Assembly (NCBI GenBank): GCA_029100545.1
Contig: JAQXPH010000039.1
Coordinates: forward strand, 1-49,480
Length of the DNA stretch: 49,480 nt
Origin: a bacterium
GTDB taxonomy: Bacteria; Bacillota_I; Bacilli_A; RF39; UBA660
Reading direction: 5' to 3'
Shown here in pieces: positions 17,878-27,205 of this stretch. Below the pieces are notes generated by a model that saw only the letters and a list, made by a program, of their open reading frames with translations, searched no databases and was not told the DNA's origin. Numbering within the stretch: the stretch's first letter is position 1; each line of letters begins with the position of its first letter. The position numbers were made by a program, and so were the translations under genes.

Positions 17878-17885
17878 TAAAAAAT

Positions 17886-17907
17886 AAGAGCAATAGCTCT
17901 TTTTTTT
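17886..17907 (+). terminator. Terminator of tRNA-Gln
   Basis: AAGAGC-AATA-GCTCTT followed by a T run; the run also forms part of the priA stop codon on the opposite strand. Confidence 0.8.
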
Positions 17908-20077
17908 AAAATCTTATTGGATTAAAAGTTATTTCTACATTTATTTTTAAATTTAATATATAATTATTATCTACTATAGAAAGTATTTTATATAAATTAT
18001 CATCTTTAGTATATTTAATAATAATTTGATAATGATAAACATTATTTATCTTAAAAACAGATGCTGGCGTTGGACCATAAATAATCGTATTACTATTTAA
18101 ATTATCTTTTAAAAATTTTTTTATTTTATTACTTTCTTTACCTAATAAATCATAATCTTTACCAATTATTTTTATAAGTACAATATATGAATATGGTGGA
18201 TAAAAAAGTAAATGTCTAATATTTAATTCATATTTAAAAAAGTTTTCATAATCATTATCTTTTACAAAATTAAGTACTTTATTATCAGGATTATATGTTT
18301 GAATTATTACTTCTCCTGCATTTTCTCCTCTTCCTGCCCTACCTGAAGTTTGATATAAAAGAGCAAATGTTTTTTCATTTGATCTAAAATCAGGAATATT
18401 TAAAGAAGTATCAGCATTAATAATACCTACTAAAGTAACATTACTAAAATCAAGACCTTTACTTATCATTTGAGTTCCTAATAATATATCATATTTTTTA
18501 TTAGAAAAATCATCTATTATTTTTTGATAACTACCCTTTTTTGTTGTAGTATCTTGATCCATTCTAATAACTTTTGCATTATTAAATAACTCTTTTATTT
18601 TCTCTTCAACTTTTTGAGTACCTAGTCCTAAATAATTTAGTGATTTTTCATGGCATTTTGGGCAACAATCTTCTTTTTTTATTACATATGAACAATAATG
18701 ACATCTTAAGTTATTTGTAGTTTTATGATAAGTTAATGTAATATCACAATTTGGACATTTATAGGTAAAACCGCAATTAGAACAAGTAATAAAAGTTGAA
18801 AAACCTCTTCGATTTAAAAGAAGTATTATTTGTTCATTTTTATTTAATCTATCATTTATTTTATCAATTAACTCTTTTGAAAAGATATTATCTTTACTTT
18901 TTTTCATATCTACTAAAATAGTTTTAGGAAGTAACTTTCCATTTGCTCTATTTTTTAGTTCTACAAGTTTATAAACATTTTTATAAGCTCTTGCTTTGGA
19001 TTCTAAAGAAGGAGTTGCACTTGCTAATATTAAAGGTATATTATTAATACTAGCTCGATATTTTGCAACTTCTATTGCATCATATCTTGGACTAGACTCT
19101 TGTTTATAACTATCAGAATGTTCTTCATCAATTATTATTAAACCTAAATTTTTTATTGGTACAAATATACTTGAACGTGTTCCTACTACAATAGAAACTT
19201 TATTATGATATATTTTCATATATTCATCATATTTTTCACCAACTGAAAGACCACTATGAAAAATAGCAACTTTATTTCCAAATCTTTTATAAAATCTTTG
19301 AACAGTTTGGGTAGTTAAACATATTTCTGGTACTAAAACTATTACATTTTTTTTATTTTCTAAAGTTTTATCAATAAGAGCCATATATACTTCTGTTTTA
19401 CCAGAACCAGTTACACCTTGAAGCAAAAAAACATTATAACTATTTAACTGTTTAGAAATAGTTTCATAAGCATTTTTTTGCTTTTCATTTAAAATAATAT
19501 TATTAACCCCATTTTCGGATGCATTTATTCTATTAACATTTTCTTTTACTTCTTTTAAAATACCTTTATCAAGTAATACTTTTAAACTTGAAGAATTAAT
19601 ATTTTTTCTTAATACTTTTTTTTCATTTATTACTTTATCAATTATTTCAATTTGTTTTCTATTTCTTTGATTTTCACATATATATTTACTTGCTTCATTA
19701 AATGATACATTTAAAGTAATATATATATCATATTTTTTATAATCTTTAATATTATTTGATATTTTAAGTGCTGGAGGAAGCATTACTTCAATAGCACTAA
19801 TTAAAGGACATAATGTAGTTTTTTTTAAATAATAAGCTAGTTTTAATTGTTCACTATTTATAATAAAACTATCATCCATATTTAATATTTCTTTCATTTC
19901 AAAATTTTTTTTATCATTATTAATATTTAAAACTATTCCATTTATAATTCCATTATTAAAAGGAACTATTACTTTCATTCCAACTTTAATTTTATTTTGA
20001 AATTTAATGGGTACTATATAAGAAAATACTTTATCAAGTTTTTTTATAGGATACTGTATAATTACATCTGCATTCAT
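17906..20077 (-). CDS. priA: Primosomal protein N' (replication restart helicase)
   Basis: A 723-residue superfamily 2 DNA helicase that reloads the replisome at stalled forks. The N-terminal 3'-DNA-binding domain (YIVPIKFQNKIKVGMKVIVPF) is followed by the helicase core with FLLQGVTGSGKTEVY (Walker A), IIIDEEHSDSYKQ (DEEH Walker B) and LASATPSLESKARA. A zinc domain with four CxxC pairs follows (CSNCGFTYKCPNCDITL, CHYCS, CCPKCH), then GTQKVEEKIKELF, GTQMISKGLDFSNVTLVGIINAD and QTSGRAGRGENAGEVIIQT. Length is normal. The start overlaps the preceding sipW-like gene by 4 bases. The stop lies in the T run of the opposing tRNA terminator. Confidence 0.97.
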   Translation of the reverse strand: MNADVIIQYPIKKLDKVFSYIVPIKFQNKIKVGMKVIVPFNNGIINGIVLNINNDKKNFEMKEILNMDDSFIINSEQLKLAYYLKKTTLCPLISAIEVMLPPALKISNNIKDYKKYDIYITLNVSFNEASKYICENQRNRKQIEIIDKVINEKKVLRKNINSSSLKVLLDKGILKEVKENVNRINASENGVNNIILNEKQKNAYETISKQLNSYNVFLLQGVTGSGKTEVYMALIDKTLENKKNVIVLVPEICLTTQTVQRFYKRFGNKVAIFHSGLSVGEKYDEYMKIYHNKVSIVVGTRSSIFVPIKNLGLIIIDEEHSDSYKQESSPRYDAIEVAKYRASINNIPLILASATPSLESKARAYKNVYKLVELKNRANGKLLPKTILVDMKKSKDNIFSKELIDKINDRLNKNEQIILLLNRRGFSTFITCSNCGFTYKCPNCDITLTYHKTTNNLRCHYCSYVIKKEDCCPKCHEKSLNYLGLGTQKVEEKIKELFNNAKVIRMDQDTTTKKGSYQKIIDDFSNKKYDILLGTQMISKGLDFSNVTLVGIINADTSLNIPDFRSNEKTFALLYQTSGRAGRGENAGEVIIQTYNPDNKVLNFVKDNDYENFFKYELNIRHLLFYPPYSYIVLIKIIGKDYDLLGKESNKIKKFLKDNLNSNTIIYGPTPASVFKINNVYHYQIIIKYTKDDNLYKILSIVDNNYILNLKINVEITFNPIRF

Positions 20078-20565
20078 TTTCTTTTCCTTCCATGAAAGAT
20101 AATAACAATAATTGATAAAACTATTAAACCAATAAATATATATAAATAATTATTTAATAAAAAGTTATATACATAACCAAATCCATGAATAACATAAACT
20201 ACTTTACCATAAATTACTTCATTATTTATTTCAAGAGAATCACTAAATTTATTATTATCTCCCTTAGTTTTATAATAGTTATTATTTATAGATATAACTC
20301 GATGAGTATTAACAAAACCTTCATCTGTTATAAAAGATATTATATCATCTTTTTGATAACTTTTTTCTTTTTTTACAATAACTAAATCACCAGTTTCAAT
20401 ATAAGGAAGCATACTTGTTCCTGTATTAATAAAACTAGTATATGAAAATATATATGGTACTTTTTTTAAAACTATTTTTTGATATGCAAAAAAGCATGTA
20501 ATTAAAAAAAGAAATATTACAATTATAGATAATAAACTAATTATTATTTTTTTTATTACTTTCAT
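20074..20565 (-). CDS. SipW-type (Ser/His) signal peptidase I
   Basis: A 163-residue membrane protease with a membrane segment at each end (about 7-29 and 138-158). The nucleophile is Ser51 in NTGTSMLPY. The general-base position is His88 in NTHRVISI rather than Lys, the mark of ER/SipW-type signal peptidases, which in Bacilli process TasA-like matrix proteins. It is coupled to priA by a 4-base overlap, separate from the fibre locus, and may serve the secreted protein at 15869. It is one of three catalytically intact SipW-type enzymes in the window. Confidence 0.85.
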   Translation of the reverse strand: MKVIKKIIISLLSIIVIFLFLITCFFAYQKIVLKKVPYIFSYTSFINTGTSMLPYIETGDLVIVKKEKSYQKDDIISFITDEGFVNTHRVISINNNYYKTKGDNNKFSDSLEINNEVIYGKVVYVIHGFGYVYNFLLNNYLYIFIGLIVLSIIVIIFHGRKRK

Positions 20566-20627
20566 ATTTATATTATTACATTTTTAATTCAAAAAATCTA
20601 TAACATTAAATAAAATTAATAATTATT

Positions 20628-20858
20628 TTATTTCTTATTTATAATACTATTCATACTTCTTTCTATATCATTGATAGTATATCTTTTAGTTGTATTATCC
20701 ATTTCTAATTCTGCTTCTTTTAGTTTTTCATAAATAATTTCATCAAATATATTAGATTTTATTTCAAATGGTAATTTTTGTTCTCTTATTACTGCTTTAA
20801 TAAACATATTAATAGCATCAGTTGCATCTACTCTAACATTTAAAGTTAATGATTCCAT
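20628..20858 (-). CDS. RelB/DinJ-family antitoxin, apparently without its toxin
   Basis: A small protein of 76 residues when started at ATG 20858, which has GAGGAAT at the right distance; the track start at 20870 does not. The N-terminus MESLTLNVRVDATDAINMFIKAVIREQKLPFEI is the ribbon-helix-helix DNA-binding part of RelB/DinJ antitoxins. The C-terminal part would wrap the toxin and carries ERSMNSIINK. Such antitoxins neutralise RelE/YafQ ribosome-dependent mRNases and repress their operon. No RelE-like ORF is adjacent: sipW lies downstream and ftsW upstream. It is orphan or acts on a remote toxin. Confidence 0.8.
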   Translation of the reverse strand: MESLTLNVRVDATDAINMFIKAVIREQKLPFEIKSNIFDEIIYEKLKEAELEMDNTTKRYTINDIERSMNSIINKK

Positions 20859-20950
20859 ATTATTCCTCATTTCTATAATAAATATATAAATTTTTTTTTA
20901 TTATTGTCAATACATTGTTTTTATGTTTTTAAGCAACATTACATATTATT

Positions 20951-22030
20951 TTATTTTTTATTTATATTTAAAATAATTCCAATACTTATCATACTAACTA
21001 ATAAACTACTTCCACCATAACTAAAAAATGGTAAAGTTACTCCTGTAACAGGTATAAGACCTACTACTACACAAAGATTTAATAATGCTTGAAGAGTTAT
21101 TTGCATTCCTAGTCCAAAAGCTAAATATTTTGCAAATAAATCTTTTTGTTTAATAACTATTTTCATTATTAAATAAAACATTAAACCGAATAATGTTGTT
21201 ATAACTATTACTCCTAAAATGCCAAATTCTTCACAAATAATTGCAAATATAAAGTCTGTTTGAGGTTCAGGAAGATAAAACTGTTTTTGAATAGAATTGC
21301 CAAAACCAAGGCCTAATAATCCAGCAGGGCCAATAGCATAAAGCGATTGTATTATTTGATAACCACTACCAAGTGGATCAGACCATGGATTCAAAAAAGA
21401 GATAATTCTTTTAAGTCTATATGGAGCAATAACTATTAAACCTGTTATACCAATAAGACCTAAAATAATTAAAAAAGCAAAAAAAGAAAGTTTTACTCCA
21501 CTTGCAAAAATAATAAGTAATAAAGAAAGAACAATAACCATTCCACTACCAAAATCAGGTTCTAACATAATAAGTCCAAAAAATAATAATATTATTAAAA
21601 GTATTGGTATTATACCTTTTTTTATATTTGTTAAAATTGATTTATTTTTTTCTAAATATTTTGAAACAAATATAATAAGACCTATTTTGGCTATTTCTGA
21701 AGGTTGAAGTCCAAATGGTCCTATTTTAAACCAACTCCTAGAACCATTTCTAAGAGTACCAATACCTGGAATTAAAACAAGTATAAGTAAAATAAAACAA
21801 ATTAATAGTATTAAATTACTTTTTTTCTTATATATATTATAATCTATTTTAGAACATATCATCATTGCAATAAAACTTATAATAAAAAAAATTAATTGAT
21901 ATTTAGCATAATGAAAACTATCATTAAATTTATATTCAGCCCAAATACTACTTGCTGAATAAATCATAATAATTCCAAATATTGCCATAATTGTAACAAC
22001 AATTATTAATAATTTACTTTCTTTTTTCAT
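20951..22030 (-). CDS. ftsW: FtsW/RodA/SpoVE-family peptidoglycan polymerase
   Basis: A 359-residue SEDS glycosyltransferase with about ten membrane helices, which polymerises lipid II. Family motifs are GSRSWFKIGPFGLQPSEIAKI, the catalytic-region sequence MLEPDFGSGMVI, GSGYQIIQSLYAIGPAGLLGLGFGNS, LPEPQTDFIFAIICEEFGILG and TLPFFSYGGSSLL. FtsW is favoured over RodA because of the QPSE context and the PEPQTDFIFA wording; SpoVE cannot be excluded. Sequences homologous to its 5' half recur in the gap at 22942-22999, suggesting a decayed second copy. No penicillin-binding partner is adjacent. Confidence 0.9.
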   Translation of the reverse strand: MKKESKLLIIVVTIMAIFGIIMIYSASSIWAEYKFNDSFHYAKYQLIFFIISFIAMMICSKIDYNIYKKKSNLILLICFILLILVLIPGIGTLRNGSRSWFKIGPFGLQPSEIAKIGLIIFVSKYLEKNKSILTNIKKGIIPILLIILLFFGLIMLEPDFGSGMVIVLSLLLIIFASGVKLSFFAFLIILGLIGITGLIVIAPYRLKRIISFLNPWSDPLGSGYQIIQSLYAIGPAGLLGLGFGNSIQKQFYLPEPQTDFIFAIICEEFGILGVIVITTLFGLMFYLIMKIVIKQKDLFAKYLAFGLGMQITLQALLNLCVVVGLIPVTGVTLPFFSYGGSSLLVSMISIGIILNINKK

Positions 22031-22152
22031 TAATATAATTTTATTATTAATAATTATTAAAATTACTTACAATAGAATATCTTCATTATGAACATTTTAA
22101 TGATTTTTATCAACACCATTATAATTATCTAATAATTTACTCATTTTCTTTT

Positions 22153-22833
22153 TTATTTATTGGGCTTAAATTTTTTAACATTGCCAAATATTTCTAATGT
22201 TTTATTTATTCTATTATAGATTAATGCTCCATCATCAAATATTGCATATACATCTTTTTGAGTATCATTAGAAACTTTTTGTAATGAATCTAGATATCTT
22301 TTATTATTTATTGTATGAACATCTATATAAAAGGGATCATCTAATATACCAAAGCCATCATAGAATGCAAAATATTTATAAAAATTATTTTTTGCGGTAA
22401 TAAAATATCTTTTTAATTGAAGTTCTGTTCCTGCACTTTCTCCAATTATTAAGCCATCAAAATACTTTATATCATAAAATATCTCAGTATCATGAAGTAC
22501 TTTTTTAAAAAGCATTTCTGAATTGCCACCAGGTAATAATAATATATTTGATTCTTTAATAATATTCTTAAGTTTTTCCTTAGAATCACTATAACAATTA
22601 CATACAGTAATATTACTTTCCTCTATACCAATTTTTTTAAGTTCATTTATATATCTATTATATCTTTTTTCACCCTTTTTAAAAAAATCATTATCTAATT
22701 TATTGGCATCTATTTCAACTGGAAAAGTCCAAGGGAATATAGCCACTTTAGGACTTTTAGGTAATATTTCTAACATTCTATCTTTAACTATATTCATCCC
22801 TATTTCTATTCTACTAAATAATATACTATACAT
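22153..22833 (-). CDS. Peptidase S51-family (dipeptidase E-like) protein
   Basis: A 226-residue cytoplasmic protein of the class I glutamine-amidotransferase-like fold, S51 family. The likely nucleophile is the Ser in IIGESAGTELQL (family GxSAG motif), preceded by ILLLPGGNSEMLFKK. A conserved FYIDVHTINNKRYLD gives a His for the catalytic set. Members cut Asp-containing dipeptides or related amides. The start is clear, with AAGGAGG eight bases upstream. It stands alone between ftsW and the ABC transporter. The exact substrate is not readable. Confidence 0.82.
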   Translation of the reverse strand: MYSILFSRIEIGMNIVKDRMLEILPKSPKVAIFPWTFPVEIDANKLDNDFFKKGEKRYNRYINELKKIGIEESNITVCNCYSDSKEKLKNIIKESNILLLPGGNSEMLFKKVLHDTEIFYDIKYFDGLIIGESAGTELQLKRYFITAKNNFYKYFAFYDGFGILDDPFYIDVHTINNKRYLDSLQKVSNDTQKDVYAIFDDGALIYNRINKTLEIFGNVKKFKPNK

Positions 22834-22941
22834 AACATTACCTCCTTATTAATTTTTTTGCTGTCATTTTCATTATTCATAGTAGCCTCATTTAGTTAAA
22901 ACTATATCATATTATTGCATTTTTCTAAATCATTTTTGAAT

Positions 22942-22999
22942 AAATAAATCTTTTTGTTTAATAACTATAATATTGCCATAATTATTAAAATTACTTACA
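22942..22999 (-). pseudogene. Remnant of a second ftsW copy
   Basis: Three exact matches to the ftsW locus occur in collinear order: 27 bases (matching 21134-21160), 15 bases (21978-21992, near the start codon) and 19 bases (22053-22071, upstream leader). The intervening parts are missing. This fits an internally deleted tandem duplicate, though the AT-rich short matches call for caution. Confidence 0.45.
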
Positions 23000-23007
23000 T
23001 AATTTTT

Positions 23008-25401
23008 TTATTCACTTCTTAAAGCAACTACTGGATCTTTTTTACTAGCTATTTTCGCAGGAATTAAACCCGCTATAAAAGTTAAAAAAACACTTATAAT
23101 AATTAATATAATTGCATGAGAAATTGCTAAATGAGTTATATTACTTACACTTGATATATTATATACAATAGTATCAACCACTTTATTTAGTAAAATTGTA
23201 ATAATTATCCCAAATACTCCAGAAATAAACCCTTCAATAATAGTTTCAGCATTAAATACTCTTGAAATATCTTTTTTACTTGCACCAATTGCTCTTAATA
23301 TACCTATTTCTTTAGTTCTTTCAAGAACACTTATATATGTAATTATTGCAATCATAATACTTGATACAATAAGAGATATTGCTACAAAAGCAATTAAAAT
23401 ATAAGTAATTACATCTATTATATTAGTTATACCACTCATTAAAATTTTTACATAATCGGTATAAGTTATTTTATCCTCATCACTTATATTTTTATTATAT
23501 TTTTGAATGATTTCCACTATTTTTTCTTTAGAATCAAAGTTTTTTGGATAAATACTTATTGAACTTGGATTAGAAATATCATTAATACCAATAACCATAG
23601 CATTAGTTTCATAAGAAATGTTATCATCAAATGGAAGTGATGTAAAAACATTTTTATTTTTATTATTTATTTGTTCTTGAGCTATTTTTGAATTATTAAT
23701 TTCATTTATAATATGCATAGCTAAATCTTTAGTATAACCCACAAAACCACTATCAGCGTTTACTGCATCACTACTTACTTTTAAAATTCCAACTATTTTA
23801 ATATCTTGCCCATTATTAATAATATTTTTTAAATAACTATTATCATCTATTTTATTAACCCATATATTATTCATTTTTTGATAATAATCTGTAGGAAGAA
23901 CAAGTTTATAAGTCTTATTTAATAAACTATTATAATTATAATTAATTGATTTAATTTCATCACTTTTTAATACTTCATTTAAATTGGATTTATCTTCATA
24001 ATTTAAAGTATACATTAAAGACATTGGTACTTTACCATCCTTATTTACGACTAAAACAAGTTCATTATATTTTTCAGGATATTTACCAATAAGTAATTCA
24101 TATTGACTTTTTAATAATTTTTCATCACTTATTAGTTCTTTAAATGTATTATCAGAAGTATTTAAATATTCTTTCATTTCTTCATTAGTAAACATAGAAT
24201 TACTTATTTTTTGATAGTTTTCTTTATCGTATAACTCAAGTTTTACATTATAATTATATTTAATATCTATTACATAATCAAAAATATTTTCATAATTATT
24301 TTCTATTGCAAATTTAAATTCTTTTAAATTATTAGATACTTTCTTATTAGTCATTTGCAAATATGGATTATTAGATAAATCATCAAAAGTACAAATACTT
24401 TTTTTATTACATTTATAAATGTCTTTATTATTATTATTTTGAGTATTTTTAATAAAAGAATTATAATCAATTGTATCTTTTTCTATTGATATTGGATAAG
24501 ATGCAAGTGTTTCTCTTTCAGTTCGATCAATATATTTAGTAGCACCTTTAGATAAAGATAAAATTAATGCAATACCAATTATTCCAATAGAACTTGCAAA
24601 TGAAGTTAAAAATGTTCTTGATTTCTTAGTAAGCAAATTATTAAGTGATAATGATAATGCAGTTATAAAATTCATAGTTTTATTTCTTTTTCTTTTAACT
24701 ATTTTTTCTTTTTCTTCATTATTATTAAATGGATTACTATCTCTTGTAATTTCTCCATCTTTAATATTAATTATTCTATTTGAATACTTTTCGGCAAGTT
24801 CTGAATTATGAGTAACCATAATAACTAATTTATCTTTAGATATATTTTTTAATAGATCCATTATTTGAATACTTGTCTTAGTATCAAGTGCGCCAGTTGG
24901 TTCATCAGCAAGAACGATATCTGGATTATTTACAAGAGCTCTTGCGATTGCTACTCTTTGCATCTGACCACCAGAAAGCATATTTGGTTTTTTCTTAATA
25001 TGTTCTTTTAAACCAACATCATTTAAGGCTTTAATACTTCTTTTTCTTCTTTCTTTTTTACTTATACCACTTAAAGTAAGAGCAATTTCGACATTAGCAA
25101 GAATTGTTTGATGAGGTATTAAATTATAGTTTTGAAATATAAAACCTATTTTATGATTACGATAAGTATCCCAATCTTTATCACTATATTTTTTTGTACT
25201 AATACTATTGATAATTAAATCTCCATTTGTATATTTATCAAGTCCTCCAATAATATTTAAAAGTGTCGTTTTACCGCTTCCAGATGGACCTAAAATTGAT
25301 ACAAATTCGCTTTCACGAAAAGTTAAACTTACCCCTTTTAAAGCCGTTTGACTAATTTTTTTGGTAGTATATACCTTTGTTATATTTTCTAACTTTAGCA
25401 T
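23008..25401 (-). CDS. MacB-like ABC transporter: ATPase fused to FtsX-type permease
   Basis: A 797-residue fusion. Residues 1-225 are an ATPase with Walker A (LGPSGSGKTTLLN), Q-loop, LSGGQMQRVAIARAL signature, Walker B (DIVLADEPTGALD) and H-loop (IMVTHN). Next come a membrane helix near 265-285, an extracytoplasmic domain of about 370 residues containing two Cys near 330, and three C-terminal membrane helices of the FtsX type (ISVLERTKEIGILRAIGASKKDI). In this family the ATPase drives mechanotransmission rather than channel transport: efflux of peptides or antibiotics, or lipoprotein-type work. Permease and ATPase are usually separate genes in Gram-positives, so the fusion is notable. The start follows TAAGGAGGAA. 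A T-tailed hairpin sits in its short leader. Confidence 0.9.
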   Translation of the reverse strand: MLKLENITKVYTTKKISQTALKGVSLTFRESEFVSILGPSGSGKTTLLNIIGGLDKYTNGDLIINSISTKKYSDKDWDTYRNHKIGFIFQNYNLIPHQTILANVEIALTLSGISKKERRKRSIKALNDVGLKEHIKKKPNMLSGGQMQRVAIARALVNNPDIVLADEPTGALDTKTSIQIMDLLKNISKDKLVIMVTHNSELAEKYSNRIINIKDGEITRDSNPFNNNEEKEKIVKRKRNKTMNFITALSLSLNNLLTKKSRTFLTSFASSIGIIGIALILSLSKGATKYIDRTERETLASYPISIEKDTIDYNSFIKNTQNNNNKDIYKCNKKSICTFDDLSNNPYLQMTNKKVSNNLKEFKFAIENNYENIFDYVIDIKYNYNVKLELYDKENYQKISNSMFTNEEMKEYLNTSDNTFKELISDEKLLKSQYELLIGKYPEKYNELVLVVNKDGKVPMSLMYTLNYEDKSNLNEVLKSDEIKSINYNYNSLLNKTYKLVLPTDYYQKMNNIWVNKIDDNSYLKNIINNGQDIKIVGILKVSSDAVNADSGFVGYTKDLAMHIINEINNSKIAQEQINNKNKNVFTSLPFDDNISYETNAMVIGINDISNPSSISIYPKNFDSKEKIVEIIQKYNKNISDEDKITYTDYVKILMSGITNIIDVITYILIAFVAISLIVSSIMIAIITYISVLERTKEIGILRAIGASKKDISRVFNAETIIEGFISGVFGIIITILLNKVVDTIVYNISSVSNITHLAISHAIILIIISVFLTFIAGLIPAKIASKKDPVVALRSE

Positions 25402-25416
25402 TTTTCCTCCTTAACT

Positions 25417-25445
25417 AAAAAAATAGAAGTCATCCCTAACTTCTA
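25417..25445 (-). terminator. Terminator-like hairpin in the leader of the ABC transporter
   Basis: On the minus strand TAGAAGT / ACTTCTA (7 bp, 8-base loop) is followed by TTTTTTTAG, then the ABC ribosome site within about 10 bases. It may be a second terminator for the TasA-like gene or an attenuator for the transporter. Confidence 0.55.
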
Positions 25446-25501
25446 CCCATAACTATTTCATATCAACATCATAATATCAAATATAATATTCATTGTAAAT
25501 A

Positions 25502-25526
25502 AAAAAGTGATGAAAATCACCACTTC
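25502..25526 (-). terminator. Terminator of the first TasA-like gene
   Basis: On the minus strand AAGTGGTGA / TCATCACTT (one GT pair, 3-base loop), immediately after the stop codon, is followed by a T run. Confidence 0.8.
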
Positions 25527-25528
25527 TT

Positions 25529-26545
25529 TTATGCTCCGTCTTCAACAGTAGTTATGTATAAATCGTAATCAATATTACCAGATGATGCATTATTTTCGCA
25601 GTCAACATCTTGTCCTTCAACCCACATATAAATTCTTACTTTTGTAATACCTGCAGTTAAAGAAAATATTTCAAAATTAGCATCATTTCCAGTTTTAGTT
25701 TTATATGTTGGTGTAACAGTTTTAAACTTTGTAGAATCTTTTTCTTGAGTTGCATTTCCTAATAATACATTATCACCAGCTGAAATTGCTGCAATAACGC
25801 CAGAATAAGGTACTAATGTACTATCGCCATCAGCAACAGGCAAACCATAAACATCTCTTGCATTGGCAATACCAGTAGATGTATGTGAATCATAATTTGG
25901 TTCCCAAACATAAACGTCAGTTCCTGAATTTAATCCTTGAATAGTTGAAAGTGCTGTTCCATCAGCTACATATCCTAATTTTACAAAAGCAATTCTTGAA
26001 GCATTTTTAATTCCTGTATCATTTTCATCAGAACTTTTAACTCCAGAAGCAGAAGTTATCGCAATTCTAGTATCTGCATTTACTTTAAAGAATAAATCAT
26101 ATGCAATATATTTTCCAGTTGAACCATTTGCATCAGTCTCAAGACTAGAAGTTAAAATATAATTACCATCAGTATTGCTCTCAATTGTTCCATAATACAT
26201 TGGTAATACACCACCGCTTGCAACTGCACCAGTTGAAACTGGTTCAAGTACGCTAGGCAATTGGTTTTTAGCAGCTGCATAAGTATTTATTGCATTAGCT
26301 AAATCAGTCTTTTGAACAATTGCTTTCCAATTAGTTCCATCTACTGAAATTTGAATACCATTTTGTGCAGCAATATTAACGCTTAAAGTTTCAACAGATA
26401 CATTTTTATTTGAAGTAAACCATGCATATGTTGAAGTAGCTAGCATTATACCAGTAGCAAATAATAACAATAGTAAAATAAACAACCTATATTTTCTTTG
26501 CTTCTTCCTGTCTTTGTTTTTTAAAGTTTTCTCTTTTTCTTCCAT
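25529..26545 (-). CDS. TasA/camelysin-like fibre subunit, SipW-type signal (paralogue 1)
   Basis: A 338-residue exported protein. A basic N-terminus, a membrane segment at 21-38 and the cleavage-type sequence STYAWFTSN around residues 38-45 match the A-x-A/YAWFT signals cut by SipW in TasA-like proteins. The body is strand-rich (jelly-roll-like by family) and ends with ITKVRIYMWVEGQDVDCENNAS, a tail block shared with the proteins at 38422 and, in weaker form, 39416. It has its own strong promoter and a terminator, so it may be made at high level, as expected of a main fibre subunit. It is a close paralogue of 38422-39429, including at the DNA level over the tail. Fibre formation is inferred from family. 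Confidence 0.8.
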   Translation of the reverse strand: MEEKEKTLKNKDRKKQRKYRLFILLLLLFATGIMLATSTYAWFTSNKNVSVETLSVNIAAQNGIQISVDGTNWKAIVQKTDLANAINTYAAAKNQLPSVLEPVSTGAVASGGVLPMYYGTIESNTDGNYILTSSLETDANGSTGKYIAYDLFFKVNADTRIAITSASGVKSSDENDTGIKNASRIAFVKLGYVADGTALSTIQGLNSGTDVYVWEPNYDSHTSTGIANARDVYGLPVADGDSTLVPYSGVIAAISAGDNVLLGNATQEKDSTKFKTVTPTYKTKTGNDANFEIFSLTAGITKVRIYMWVEGQDVDCENNASSGNIDYDLYITTVEDGA

Positions 26546-26584
26546 AACAACTCTCCTTTTATAATCTTCCTACCTTACTTTTTA

Positions 26585-26613
26585 AGTATAGCACAATTGT
26601 AATCCTATTGCAA
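26585..26613 (-). promoter_or_regulatory. Strong sigma-A promoter of the first TasA-like gene
   Basis: On the minus strand TTGCAA (26613-26608), 17 bases ending TGC (extended -10), then TATACT (26590-26585). An AAAGGAGA ribosome site precedes the start. Confidence 0.75.
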
Positions 26614-26644
26614 CAAAATTTATTACAAAAATCGACATTTTTTT

Positions 26645-27205
26645 TCATTCTATAATTTGTCTTGAATTTATTTCAATAATTATTGCTTCTACCGAATAAT
26701 CTATAAGACTATCTTCATATGTTTTAGGAAAATTTACCGAAAGTGTATAAGTATTAATTTCATCATTTAAATGCGATAAAGTTTTAGTACTTGTAGTAAA
26801 CTTTCTAAAATACATCCCATCTTCATCAGTAATTATTTCATCACCACTAAAAATATTTTGATTGTCATCATTTAAATATAATGAATAATTTAAAGGTAAA
26901 TTAGTAGTAGTTTTAATTACTAAATCATATTCCATATCAGTTTCACTTCTATATCCATCTTTATAATTTGAAATAGTAAATACATAATTATAGTTTTCTT
27001 CACTTGGAATTATATCATCAAGTTTAATAGTATCACTTATTATATTTGTATCTATTACATAATAAGCAGCATCTACTGTAATATTACTATTTTTTTGTGA
27101 ATAAAAAATAGAATATGAAATTGGCATTATTAATAATAATATAATTAATAAAGCAATCAAAATAAATACTTTATTTAATTTAATAAATTTTTTAAAATCA
27201 ATCAT
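26645..27205 (-). CDS. Small exported TasA-locus protein
   Basis: A 186-residue protein with a membrane or signal segment at 14-34 (ISYSIFYSQ after it) and a strand-rich extracellular domain of about 145 residues. It has no Cys and no sorting signal. Architecture and length resemble small TasA/camelysin-like subunits, but no diagnostic motif is visible, so family membership is inferred from context. Its start overlaps the active SipW-type peptidase by 4 bases, so the peptidase and this likely substrate are translationally coupled. Confidence 0.65.
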   Translation of the reverse strand: MIDFKKFIKLNKVFILIALLIILLLIMPISYSIFYSQKNSNITVDAAYYVIDTNIISDTIKLDDIIPSEENYNYVFTISNYKDGYRSETDMEYDLVIKTTTNLPLNYSLYLNDDNQNIFSGDEIITDEDGMYFRKFTTSTKTLSHLNDEINTYTLSVNFPKTYEDSLIDYSVEAIIIEINSRQIIE

